Part shown: positions 46,080 to 54,237 of the stretch, one piece after another
How positions within the stretch are numbered: position 1 is the stretch's first letter
Layout: every line of letters starts with the position of its first letter
Assembly (NCBI GenBank): GCA_040217815.1
Contig: JBEHWI010000001.1
Location: 136,039-200,038, forward strand
Reading direction: 5' to 3'
DNA length: 64,000 nt
Source of the DNA: UBA5314 sp040217815
GTDB taxonomy: Bacteria > Bacillota > Syntrophomonadia > Syntrophomonadales > Syntrophomonadaceae
Notes under the pieces: model-generated
What the model saw: the letters and a program-made list of their open reading frames with translations, nothing else
What the model was told of the DNA's origin: nothing
Databases searched by the model: none
Translations under genes and position numbers: made by a program

Positions 46080-46268
46080 ATGGCAAAATGTGTGGTTTGC
46101 GATAAGAGCGTAACATTTGGCAAGAAATATAGCCACTCCCATATCAGAACCAACCGGGAATGGAAGCCCAATGTTCAGCGGGTTAAAGTGTTGATAAACG
46201 GCACTCCTCAAAAGGCTTATGTGTGCACCCGCTGCCTGCGTTCTGGAAAAGTTGAACGCGCGTTATAG
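46080..46268 (+). CDS. rpmB: 50S ribosomal protein L28
   Basis: A 62-residue ribosomal protein starting MAKCVVCDKSVTFGKKYSHS, with a zinc pair CVVC and a second CTRC. It is the zinc-binding form. GAGAGGAGG precedes the ATG. It is divergent from asp23, as in Bacillus and Clostridia. A terminator follows directly. Confidence 0.97.
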   Translation: MAKCVVCDKSVTFGKKYSHSHIRTNREWKPNVQRVKVLINGTPQKAYVCTRCLRSGKVERAL

Positions 46269-46275
46269 ACCCACG

Positions 46276-46310
46276 GCCTTAGAGTAAGCTCTAAGGCTTT
46301 TCGCTTTTTA
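46276..46310 (+). terminator. Terminator after rpmB
   Basis: GCCTTAGAG (46276-46284) pairs with CTCTAAGGC (46289-46297), then TTTTCGCTTTTT. It also lies at the end of convergent hslO. Confidence 0.85.
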
Positions 46311-47178
46311 AGGCTAGTATATCCTCTCCCTTGAATTCATACTTTTCATTGCAAAAATTGCAGCATACCTCAATTGCCCCATTTTCATCACAGATTTCCA
46401 TGATTTCATCCCTTGATAAGCTGGCCAGGATTCCCGCCAGGCGCTCATAGCTGCAGTTGCACCGGTATTGTAAAGAGAGGCTGCCTACAACATCATACTC
46501 CAGTCCTTGGGCTACCATTCCAAGCATCCGTTCCAACGATTCGCATTCATACAGAGCATGACTTAAGGGGCCTATCCCAACTATATTACTTTCTATTATC
46601 TCCAAAAGTTCATCGGCTGCTCCGGGAAGAGCTTGAACAATGAGGCCTCCGGCTGATTGTATTCCCAGATCAGGCCCCACCAGGACACCTAAAGAAACCA
46701 GAGACGGTATCTGTTCAGAACTTAAAAAATAGTTGGCCAGGTCTTCAGCGATCTCTCCGCTTAACAAAGGCGTCCGGCCTACAAACGGCTGTTTCAAACC
46801 CATGTCCCGGCTTATTTCGAGGAATCCATCTCTGCCCACCAGTTCCCCCACCGCTAGCTTCCCGGGGTACAGAGAAGGAAGGTCGGACTTGGGATTGGCA
46901 ATAAAGGCTCTAACCTCGCCCCGGTTGTTGGCGGTTGCTATAATATTTCCCGCCGGGCCTTTACCGTCTACCTTGATGGTTATAAGGTCAGCCTCATCTT
47001 TGAGATCACTGCCCATCATTAATGCTGCGGTCATGATCCTTCCCAGGGCAGCTGAAGCGGTTGCCGATGTTTGGTGCCTTTGCCGGGCCTCCTCTACCAC
47101 CCCGGTGGTTGAAGCCAAAATCATACGTATCTTTTTTTCTCTATCTACTGCCTTGAGCAGCCGTTCTTCTTTTATCAT
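46291..47178 (-). CDS. hslO: Hsp33 redox-regulated chaperone
   Basis: A 295-residue holdase activated by oxidation. The C-terminal zinc centre CNCS ... CCNFC is of the CxC ... CxxC form that senses disulfide stress; the N-terminal domain has ASAALGRIMTAALMMGSDLK near residue 40. The start MIKEERLLKAV has an AAGGGAAAAAGGG site. Its presence in an anaerobe fits the need to survive brief oxygen exposure. Length is typical. Confidence 0.95.
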   Translation of the reverse strand: MIKEERLLKAVDREKKIRMILASTTGVVEEARQRHQTSATASAALGRIMTAALMMGSDLKDEADLITIKVDGKGPAGNIIATANNRGEVRAFIANPKSDLPSLYPGKLAVGELVGRDGFLEISRDMGLKQPFVGRTPLLSGEIAEDLANYFLSSEQIPSLVSLGVLVGPDLGIQSAGGLIVQALPGAADELLEIIESNIVGIGPLSHALYECESLERMLGMVAQGLEYDVVGSLSLQYRCNCSYERLAGILASLSRDEIMEICDENGAIEVCCNFCNEKYEFKGEDILALKSEKP

Positions 47179-47282
47179 TCCCTTTTTCCCTTTCTACTCA
47201 ATATAATGTAATTATAACCAGTCATGGATTTAAAGCAAAAATCTATAGTATTTGTTTGACTTTTTTTAGTAAACTAGCTTTG

Positions 47283-47648
47283 TAGTACTCTGTTAATCCT
47301 AGTAGGACAAGGCGGATGGCGGCAGCTCCTTGGCGTCCTGGCATCGACAGCTCCTTGGCGTCCTGCCACCGACAGCTCTTTGCCATCCTGGCATCGGCAG
47401 CTCCTTGCCGTCCTGGCATCGCTGCACTTGCCGCCCACCAATGGGCGTTGCGGCTCCTTGCCGTCCTGGCACCGCCGTATTAGCCCGTCAGTGGGCGTCT
47501 CACGGCTCCTTGCCGTCCTGGCACCGCCGTATTAGCCCGTCAGTGGGCGTCAAATGAGCAATACTGGACGTATTGCGATTGACGACAACGCAGTCATGCG
47601 AAAATACAACCGACTATAATATATAGAATTGGGGTTAGCAGAGTACTA
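47283..47648. mobile_element. Inverted-repeat intergenic element, copy 3, with tandem repeats
   Basis: A 366-base unit between hslO and the gamma carbonic anhydrase. The ends TAGTACTCTGTTAATCC (47283-47299) and the reverse of 47632-47648 match in 15 of 17 positions. Inside, a GCTCCTTGGCGTCCTGGCATCG-like unit is repeated several times (47320-47430), then a longer GGCTCCTTGCCGTCCTGGCA... unit running to GTCAGTGGGCGTC appears twice (47450-47550). The shared AATACTGGACGTATTGCGAT core with TTGACGACAACGC follows. Its right end lies 13 bases before the ribosome site of the next gene. Confidence 0.8.
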
Positions 47649-47669
47649 GTATATAAATGGAGGAATTCT

Positions 47670-48200
47670 ATGTCAATCTATGCATTTGAAAACAAGCGCC
47701 CATTGATTCCGGCCACTAGCTTTGTTCATCCCCAGGCTGCCGTAATCGGCGATGTGGAACTGGGTGAACATTGCTACATCGGACCAGGTGCCATAATCCG
47801 GGGCGATTATGGCAAAATCGTTATCGGTCGGGGCTCCAATGTTCAGGACAATTGCGTCATACACTGCGATCCAGACGCAATTGCCATCATTGAAGAAAAC
47901 GTCATAATCGGCCATGGGGCCATTGTACACGGGCCCTGCCTCATTAAACAGGGCTCAATGGTGGGTATGGGCTCCATAGTCAGCACTGGCTGCGAAGTGG
48001 GTGGCGACAGCGTCCTGGCAGCTGGCAGCCTACTGCCCCCGGGAAGAAACATTCCCACCCGCAAACTGGCGGTTGGTAATCCAGTCAGCTTCTTTAGGGA
48101 TATAACCGAGGACCACCTTTCAATGGGCCGCCTGGGAGTCCATCTTTACCAGGGATTGGCCGCCCGCTGCCTTGCCGGCCTATATCTCATTGACGAATAA
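47670..48200 (+). CDS. Gamma-class carbonic anhydrase-like hexapeptide protein
   Basis: A 176-residue left-handed beta-helix protein of the gamma carbonic anhydrase/PaaY family. Hexapeptide repeats run from about residue 22 to 140. Likely metal-binding histidines are in VIHCDPDA near residue 70 and GHGAIVHGP near residue 90. GGAGG precedes the ATG, and the upstream element ends nearby. CO2/bicarbonate handling would suit a formate-forming anaerobe, but enzyme activity is not certain. Confidence 0.88.
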   Translation: MSIYAFENKRPLIPATSFVHPQAAVIGDVELGEHCYIGPGAIIRGDYGKIVIGRGSNVQDNCVIHCDPDAIAIIEENVIIGHGAIVHGPCLIKQGSMVGMGSIVSTGCEVGGDSVLAAGSLLPPGRNIPTRKLAVGNPVSFFRDITEDHLSMGRLGVHLYQGLAARCLAGLYLIDE

Positions 48201-48641
48201 TTGCACTCATGCCTTTTTTTAACATTAATTTAGGAAAAAGTCGGGTTTAGAGTCTTCCTCGTCTATGCCCGGTTTAAAAGGCGGTGGCCCTGTACACCCC
48301 CTCCAACCTGGCTTCTTAACCAAAGTACCTAGATTTGGGTTTTTCCCTGTCTGTATGATTATCCCATCACAGCGTCTGCGCGACTTGTCCTGCGAATTAT
48401 CCCCCTTATATTATTCTACTCACCTCATTGTCAAACTGTTACCTATACTCACTATTCAGGACGGTTTGTCCAAAGGCGGAAGCTTAAGTAGAATAAACCT
48501 AAGTTTGGCCCCTGGTGGTCCGGCTTACTCAAATTGGGAAACAAGAACGGGATCTGGCACCGTTACTTGGTTGCCCCTGATGAATACCTCATTCATCTGA
48601 GCCACTTATGCAACATGGAACTACTTAAGAAAGGAGACCAT
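48201..48641. other. Unassigned 440-base intergenic region
   Basis: No credible gene: a 111-codon plus frame (48265-48600) has no ribosome site and an unnatural composition. The minus strand carries TTGACA (48434-48429) with an A/T-rich -10-like stretch (TAGAATAATATAA), and farther on a segment whose ends can pair (GGACAAGTCG near 48390 with CGACTTTTTCC near 48240) ending in a T-run. This could be a small RNA on the minus strand. On the plus strand GATGAAT/ATTCATC (48579-48597) forms a short hairpin just before the 3D-protein gene. I recognise no known riboswitch. Confidence 0.3.
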
Positions 48642-49253
48642 ATGTTTAAACATAGGATTAAAACCCTCTTCATCGCACTGCTAATCGGCGCCTCTCTCTG
48701 GATGGGCACCGGGGAGGCCCTGGCTGCGGTGCCCAACCTGTCCTGGGGATCCAATGGTGAAAGTGTAACTGCACTTCAGCAAGAGTTAAATTCCCGGGGT
48801 TACTGGTGCGGCCCGGCTGACGGAATTTTTGGCTCTCTCACCTATTCCGCGGTAGTCAAGTATCAGAAGGATAATGGACTACCCAGTACCGGCCTGGTAG
48901 GCCCATTGACCAGACAGGCCCTGGGCTGGTCCGAGAGTTCCACTAATCCACCTTCTCGTGGTGGCACAAGGTACGTAACCCTGGTGACGACTGCGTATTG
49001 CCCCTGTGACAAGTGCAACTACCCTTACGGTGGCAAACCCTCCTACCTGGGTTATCCATTGGGCTATGGTATAGCTGCGGTAGATCCACGGGTCATTCCC
49101 ATGGGCAGCCGTCTCTATATTCCCGGTTACGGTTATGCAATTGCGGCCGACCAGGGCAATGCCATTCAGGGGAAGCGTATCGATCTCTGTTTTGCATCCC
49201 ATCAGGACGCTTTGACCTGGGGTATGAAAACCCTGGTGGTTACCATACTATGA
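48642..49253 (+). CDS. Secreted 3D-domain protein with peptidoglycan-binding repeat
   Basis: A 203-residue exported protein. Signal peptide: MFKHRIKTLFIALLIGASLW with a likely cut after GEALA. Residues about 35-95 form a PG_binding_1 domain (GSNGESVTALQQELNSRG ... GPLTRQALG). The C-terminal 3D domain has the three conserved aspartates in AAVDPRVIPMGSRL, AADQG and KRIDLCF. Such proteins are muralytic or lytic-transglycosylase related, often for spore germination or stationary phase. The start is the ATG at 48642 behind AAAGGAG. Confidence 0.92.
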   Translation: MFKHRIKTLFIALLIGASLWMGTGEALAAVPNLSWGSNGESVTALQQELNSRGYWCGPADGIFGSLTYSAVVKYQKDNGLPSTGLVGPLTRQALGWSESSTNPPSRGGTRYVTLVTTAYCPCDKCNYPYGGKPSYLGYPLGYGIAAVDPRVIPMGSRLYIPGYGYAIAADQGNAIQGKRIDLCFASHQDALTWGMKTLVVTIL

Positions 49254-49284
49254 GCATCCGCGTGTAAACACCACTAAAGACGAA

Positions 49285-49326
49285 AAGGCTGTTGGGAACA
49301 ATAGAATGTCCCAACAGCCTTAGAAT
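49285..49326. terminator. Bidirectional terminator between 3D-protein gene and coaD
   Basis: AAGGCTGTTGGGA (49285-49297) pairs exactly with TCCCAACAGCCTT (49309-49321). The rightward side ends AGAATTTTT and the leftward side TTCGTCTTT; it serves both convergent genes. Confidence 0.85.
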
Positions 49327-49343
49327 TTTTATTTAACCTGGAC

Positions 49344-49832
49344 CTAAACCCCAGACAGACCTACCTTTTGCAGCAGTTTTTCATTGACCGCTGCTGGAAC
49401 CAGAGAACTTACATCTCCACCGAGTAGGGCTGCTTCTTTTACGATGCTGGAGCTTATAAATACATTGTTGCAGTCTGACATGACAAATATTGTGTCAACC
49501 TGGGGTATGAGCTTTTTATTTATCATAGCCATGCTCATTTCATATTCAAAATCGGAAACCGTCCGGAGTCCCCTGATGATCGCACAGGCCTGTTTTTCTC
49601 TGACATAATCGGCCAGTAACCCGGAAAAACTCTCTACTTCAATGTTCTTCAAATGAAGCGTGCTCTCCTTGATCAAGGCTTCCCTCTCTTCCAGGGTAAA
49701 AAGAGCCCGTTTGCTTACATTATGGACCACCGCTACAACTATCTGATCGAACAGCTTGCTGGTCTTTTGCAGAATATCAATATGCCCGTTGGTCACCGGG
49801 TCAAAGCTGCCTGGATATACTGCAAGTCGCAC
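49344..49832 (-). CDS. coaD: Phosphopantetheine adenylyltransferase
   Basis: A 162-residue enzyme of coenzyme A synthesis. It has YPGSFDPVTNGHIDIL with the T/HxGH nucleotide motif near residue 10, RGLRTVSDFEYE and ISSSIVKEAA. Length is normal. It is separated from rsmD, its usual neighbour, by about ten kilobases. Between it and the DUF224 terminator are about 130 bases with no other feature. Confidence 0.97.
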   Translation of the reverse strand: MRLAVYPGSFDPVTNGHIDILQKTSKLFDQIVVAVVHNVSKRALFTLEEREALIKESTLHLKNIEVESFSGLLADYVREKQACAIIRGLRTVSDFEYEMSMAMINKKLIPQVDTIFVMSDCNNVFISSSIVKEAALLGGDVSSLVPAAVNEKLLQKVGLSGV

Positions 49833-49965
49833 AATCCCAACCTCATTTCAATAGGATTTTTAAACCGCCAAAAAATACAAAAGAACTCTCCTGTATTTTA
49901 ACATGGATCCATCTACTATTTACAATGCTTTTGCCGGAATTCGTGTATTTGCAGGGTAAATCCCA

Positions 49966-50002
49966 CAAAAAAAGAGGAGCCCCTCTTCGGGAGCTCCTCT
50001 TT
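49966..50002 (-). terminator. Terminator of the etfBA-DUF224 cluster
   Basis: On the minus strand AAAGAGGAGC (50002-49993) pairs with GCTCCTCTTT (49980-49971) around a 12-base loop, followed by T's. It lies 15 bases beyond the DUF224 stop. Confidence 0.92.
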
Positions 50003-50016
50003 TAGTTCTAAATTGA

Positions 50017-52152
50017 TTATTCCATTGCCTTCCAGAGAACTTCGGCAACGTCAAAGACCTTTGTTTGTTCTTCTTTTTCAGCACCTTTGACGCCGTCAGA
50101 GATCATGGTCAGGCAGAACGGACAGTTGGTAACGATCATCTCCGGATCGGGAACCAGCAACTGATCGGTTCTGGTGTCATTGATGCGCTTGTAGCCTTCT
50201 ACCGCATGCTCTTCCATCCACATGCGTCCGCCACCGGCGCCACAGCAGAATCCAAACTCTTTGCCCTTTTCGATCTCGATCAGAGACGTGCCACAGGCCT
50301 TCAAGACAGCTCTGGGATCATTGTAAACGCTGTTGTGTCTTCCCAGGAAGCAGGAATCATGATACGTGATCTTGGCACCCAGCGACTTGTTGGCTTTCAA
50401 TTTGCCTTCCGCCACCAGTTTGGCCAGGATTTCGGTATAGTGATATACTTCATAGCTTGCACCCAGCTGCGGGTATTCGTTCTTGAGAGCATTGTAGCCA
50501 TGCGGGCAGACAACGATTATCTTCTTGACCCCGTAGTTGTTAAAGGATTCGATGTTCTGGTTGGCCAGGGTCTGGTACAGGTACTCATTACCCAGTCTGC
50601 GGGCGGAGTCGCCGCAGCAGAACTCTTCCGTTCCCAGGTAGCCAAACTTGACGCCAGCAGCGTTCAGCAGTCTTACCAGAGATTCACCGACTCTCTTGTA
50701 ACGGTCGTCAAAAGATACGGCACAACCGGCATAGAGCAGATACTCGAACTCACCGCCGTCTTCTCCCAGCAGGTTGACGATGTCTCTTACGCCTCTTTCC
50801 TCGAGCCAGCCGGCGCGATTGGCCCAGCCAACACCCCAGGGATTGTAGTTGCGTTCCATGTTGGTAAACGCCATCTGGGCTTCAGCAGGCATATCACCCT
50901 GCCACATAACCAGGTTGCGGCGCATTTCGATAATCTTGGGAATATGCTCGATGAACATCGGGCAGTGCTCCATACAAGCCCGGCAGTTGGTGCAGTCCCA
51001 AACCACATCGGTTGTGACTACATCGTAGATCAGGCTGGCTTCCATGGGATTCATTTCTTCTGCGCCTTCAACAGTCATCGCCATTTCTTCAGCTTCTTCA
51101 GAAACACCGCTCTTCTTGGCTTCCAACAAATAGGGAGCCTTGGCGTCCAGGTGCTTCTTCATGGCCTGAATCAAGGTAACCTTGGGATTCAGGTGCTTGC
51201 CGGTGTTGTAAGCCGGGCAGTTTTCCTGGCAGCGGCCGCAGCGAATGCAGGCATCCAGGTCGACCAGGTCTTTCCAGCCAAACTCTTCGATCTTCTCTAC
51301 GCCGAAGGAAGTGGCCTCTTCGATGTTGTCAACCATGCGGCAGGCTGAAGGGCCGAGATCCCGGAATCCATAGTTGACCATGCTGGCCATAATGTGCCAC
51401 AGCTTGGTGAACGGAACCAGGGCCACAAACATAAAGGCAATAGTCATGTGGAACCACCACAATATTCTATGCCACATCAGCAGGCCGTCCAGGTTGGCAC
51501 CCATAAACATCTGGGCAAACATCCAGCCGAACGGTGAAGCTGATTTTTCGTAAAGTATGGCTTTTAATTCGGTAGCCATCTTAATCTGAGCTGCGATTCT
51601 AATTCCTTCAATGAAGTAGCCGGTTAACAGAATCACGAAAATCAGAAGAATCATCCATCCATCGGCAGAATTGGTGTCGTTTAAGCGTTCCGGTTTCTGC
51701 ACGTACCTGATAAAGGCCAGGACGATGATTCCGATAAGGGCCAGGAAGCCAAGTACATCAACTACAAAAGAGAAGCCTATATAAGCTGCTCCTTCAATCG
51801 GGGGCCAATGGATCCAGAAATGGGCGGCATCCACACCGGCTGCAATAGCGAGCACAAGGAAGCCCCAGAATAAGAATGCGTGCATCCAACCAGCCAGAGG
51901 TTTGCGAATAACTCTGGCCTGGGCAAAAGAAAACTTGAGCCAGGAGCCGATCCGCGCTCCCACCTGATCGTTACGATGCAGTTCACCTTTGGCTAATAAC
52001 CATACCTCTATCTTTTTCCAGGCACCTACCAGGAAGATGGTGATTGGAATAAACATAAACAGATAAATTAGCCATTCGTAGGGAACGTTTGCACCGACGA
52101 CACGCATCGGTATCTCGTAACCACCTTCTAATGGTTCAAAACCAAAAATCAT
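50017..52152 (-). CDS. Membrane iron-sulfur oxidoreductase, DUF224/CCG type (EtfAB:menaquinone oxidoreductase)
   Basis: A 711-residue protein with N-terminal cytochrome b-like (nitrate reductase gamma) membrane part (about five helices, residues 20-280), two [4Fe-4S] motifs CIRCGRCQENCP and CTNCRACMEHCP, and a C-terminal pair of CCG domains (CCGDSARRLGNE and CCGAGGGRMWME). In syntrophs such proteins take electrons from EtfAB and reduce menaquinone. It follows etfA by 110 bases containing a perfect hairpin. GAGGAGGG precedes the ATG. The same arrangement is known from Syntrophomonas wolfei. Energetics are inference. Confidence 0.93.
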   Translation of the reverse strand: MIFGFEPLEGGYEIPMRVVGANVPYEWLIYLFMFIPITIFLVGAWKKIEVWLLAKGELHRNDQVGARIGSWLKFSFAQARVIRKPLAGWMHAFLFWGFLVLAIAAGVDAAHFWIHWPPIEGAAYIGFSFVVDVLGFLALIGIIVLAFIRYVQKPERLNDTNSADGWMILLIFVILLTGYFIEGIRIAAQIKMATELKAILYEKSASPFGWMFAQMFMGANLDGLLMWHRILWWFHMTIAFMFVALVPFTKLWHIMASMVNYGFRDLGPSACRMVDNIEEATSFGVEKIEEFGWKDLVDLDACIRCGRCQENCPAYNTGKHLNPKVTLIQAMKKHLDAKAPYLLEAKKSGVSEEAEEMAMTVEGAEEMNPMEASLIYDVVTTDVVWDCTNCRACMEHCPMFIEHIPKIIEMRRNLVMWQGDMPAEAQMAFTNMERNYNPWGVGWANRAGWLEERGVRDIVNLLGEDGGEFEYLLYAGCAVSFDDRYKRVGESLVRLLNAAGVKFGYLGTEEFCCGDSARRLGNEYLYQTLANQNIESFNNYGVKKIIVVCPHGYNALKNEYPQLGASYEVYHYTEILAKLVAEGKLKANKSLGAKITYHDSCFLGRHNSVYNDPRAVLKACGTSLIEIEKGKEFGFCCGAGGGRMWMEEHAVEGYKRINDTRTDQLLVPDPEMIVTNCPFCLTMISDGVKGAEKEEQTKVFDVAEVLWKAME

Positions 52153-52187
52153 TACATTATTCCCTCCTCAAACAAAACCGGAGCAAA

Positions 52188-52222
52188 TACTGGATATACG
52201 ACATATCGTCGTATATCCAGTA
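52188..52222 (-). promoter_or_regulatory. Perfect 15-bp inverted repeat between etfA and DUF224
   Basis: TACTGGATATACGAC (52188-52202) and GTCGTATATCCAGTA (52208-52222) are exact reverse complements around a five-base loop. No long T-run follows on the minus strand (TTTGCTCC), so it looks more like a processing/stability hairpin or a protein-binding dyad than a full terminator. Confidence 0.7.
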
Positions 52223-52262
52223 CCTTATTTCTCCTCTCGAGAAAGAACCTTGCTGCGTTTAA

Positions 52263-53216
52263 TTATTTCTTCAGCTCAGTCATAACGATCGGGATAACTT
52301 TGAACAGGTCAGCTACCACGCCGAAATCGGATACATTGAATATGGGAGCTTCTGTATCTGTGTTGATGGCTGCAATAAACTTGGAAGAGGACATACCAGC
52401 CAAGTGCTGAATAGCTCCGGAAATACCAGCAGCGATATAGAGGTTGGGGTTGACCACTTTACCAGTCTGGCCTACCTGGAGTTCATGGCCCAGCCATCCA
52501 GAGTCAATAGCAGCACGGGAGCCGCCAACTGCTGCGCCCAGCATGTCAGCCAGATTCTCAACCAGCTTGATGCCATCGGGGCCTTTGCAGCCGCGTCCAC
52601 CGGATATTACAACAGCAGCTTCGTTCAGTTCCGGACGAGCCGAAACGGTGGGAACGAAACTCTTTACAGTCTGATATACATCGCCAGCCGATGCAGCAAC
52701 AGCGGGTTTTACAACCGCGCCAGCGGCGGCTGTTCCACCAACTTCGAAAACACCAGGGCGAATAGTTGCCAGGATGGGGCTGGTGGTGATTTCAACCTTG
52801 GCCAGGGCTTTACCAGCATAGATGGAACGGGTAAATACGCCTTTGCCAGCGCTGATTTCAGCCTTGATAGCGTCAGTGGCCAGACCTGCATCCAGCTTCT
52901 GAGCTAAACGGGAAGCAAAATCTCTTCCGTTAAAGCTGTGGGCAAATAATACCGCATTGGGTTTGAACTCGTTGATCATAGCGACCATCTGGGCTACGAA
53001 AGCACCGGTATTGTAGTTGGCAAAAACGTCGTCTTCAACTACATAAACCTTGTCGGCACCAAATTTGGCAAATTCGGAAGCCAGTCCCTCTACGCCTTTG
53101 CCAAATACTACTGCACTAACCTCGTCGCCATATTTCTTTGCATCTGAAAGCATTTCATAAGTTACTTTACGAACATTTCCGTCTCTTTGTTCTACAAAAA
53201 TCCATGTCCCTGCCAT
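52263..53216 (-). CDS. etfA: Electron transfer flavoprotein alpha subunit
   Basis: A 317-residue FAD-binding subunit that accepts electrons from acyl-CoA dehydrogenases. The FAD-binding C-terminal part has GRGCKGPDGIKLVENLADMLGAAVG and HELQVGQTGKVVNPNLYIAAGISGAIQH. Start is the ATG at 53216 behind AGGAGGG; a TTG at 53219 is less likely. It follows etfB by 33 bases. With DUF224 downstream it fits a membrane-linked EtfAB module; the sequence alone does not separate bifurcating from non-bifurcating Etf. Confidence 0.95.
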   Translation of the reverse strand: MAGTWIFVEQRDGNVRKVTYEMLSDAKKYGDEVSAVVFGKGVEGLASEFAKFGADKVYVVEDDVFANYNTGAFVAQMVAMINEFKPNAVLFAHSFNGRDFASRLAQKLDAGLATDAIKAEISAGKGVFTRSIYAGKALAKVEITTSPILATIRPGVFEVGGTAAAGAVVKPAVAASAGDVYQTVKSFVPTVSARPELNEAAVVISGGRGCKGPDGIKLVENLADMLGAAVGGSRAAIDSGWLGHELQVGQTGKVVNPNLYIAAGISGAIQHLAGMSSSKFIAAINTDTEAPIFNVSDFGVVADLFKVIPIVMTELKK

Positions 53217-53249
53217 CAATTACCCTCCTTATCAATCAATTTGAAGTGG

Positions 53250-54008
53250 CTATTTAACTTCAACTTTAACAGTACTCTTCATCCAGTCAGCCAGTTTTAC
53301 GGCGCAAACATCGGCATCGTCTTCGATCTTGACGCCGGCCTGTTTGGCAGGTGGTAAGCTGAATTCTACGATGGTGGTCTTGTTGTCAGCAGCAGCAGCA
53401 GCAACTGTGGCAACCGGTTTCTTTTTGGCCTGCATAATACCCTTCATGGAAGGATAACGGGGCTCGTTCCAGCTTACCTGGCTGGAAATGACAGCCGGAA
53501 TAGCAACTTCAGTTACCTGGGTTCCGCCATCAGCTTCACTGGTGCAGGTGGCTTTGCCCCCGGCGATTTCAACAGCGGTAATAACGTTTACATGGGGCAG
53601 CCCAAGGATTTCTGCAACACGGGTGGGGACCTGGGAAGCTCCGTCATCAGCGGCAACGTGCCCGGCTAATACGATGTCGGGATTCTCTGCTTTAATGGCA
53701 GCGGCTAAGGCAACTGCTCTGGCATATTCGTCAGCAGCAGTGTCCTGAGTAACCAAAATGCCCCGGTCGGCGCCCATGGCCAGAGCAGTACGGATAGCAT
53801 CCATCGCTTTGTCGGAGCCGGCGGAAACAACGACTACTTCAGTAGCCACGCCTTTTTCCTTTAGCTGGATAGCCCCTTCTACTGCGACTTCATCATACGG
53901 ATTAATGATCAAATTGATCCCCGCATCCGCGATCTTGCCGTCTTTTAACTCAATTTTTGCCTCGGTGTCGAATGTCTGCTTTACACACACTACAACCTTC
54001 AAGTTCAT
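53250..54008 (-). CDS. etfB: Electron transfer flavoprotein beta subunit
   Basis: A 252-residue subunit that heterodimerises with EtfA. The N-terminus MNLKVVVCVKQTFDTEAKIEL and the segments NPYDEVAVEGAIQLKEKG and GHVAADDGASQVPTRVAEILG match the family, with a C-terminal AMP/FAD-proximal region. AAAAGGAGG precedes the ATG. It is first in the etfB-etfA-DUF224 unit. The 230 bases upstream have no gene and may hold the promoter. Confidence 0.95.
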   Translation of the reverse strand: MNLKVVVCVKQTFDTEAKIELKDGKIADAGINLIINPYDEVAVEGAIQLKEKGVATEVVVVSAGSDKAMDAIRTALAMGADRGILVTQDTAADEYARAVALAAAIKAENPDIVLAGHVAADDGASQVPTRVAEILGLPHVNVITAVEIAGGKATCTSEADGGTQVTEVAIPAVISSQVSWNEPRYPSMKGIMQAKKKPVATVAAAAADNKTTIVEFSLPPAKQAGVKIEDDADVCAVKLADWMKSTVKVEVK

Positions 54009-54237
54009 TCCTCCTTTTCAACTAGCTGAGTTTTGGGAAACTATTATGTTACTCGAAGTCACTCGATTCTAGTAACCACCTCCATGAAAGATTCTATATG
54101 CTTTGCCTACGGCAATTTTACCGTCAGGTTTTAAAGCTCCCTCACTATTTGTAAAAAAATGCACATCACTAAATATGGTTCGATATGAAAGTGATATTTC
54201 CTGCTTTTTTAAGCTGGCTAAAAGAATGTTTTTAAGA

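Noticed and set aside
47330..47557. 75-codon frame with repeated HRQL/LPSWH-type segments
   Set aside because: It is translation of the tandem repeats in element copy 3, without a ribosome site.
47310..47560. Possible short CRISPR array
   Set aside because: The repeated units are nearly contiguous and lack uniform unique spacers, and no cas genes are present; it is a simple tandem repeat in an inverted-repeat element.
48265..48600. 111-codon frame before the 3D-domain gene
   Set aside because: No ribosome site, no domain, proline/glycine/serine-rich composition typical of chance frames.
50065..51348. 427-codon plus-strand frame opposite DUF224
   Set aside because: Shadow of the highly conserved iron-sulfur oxidoreductase on the other strand; composition is unnatural for a protein.
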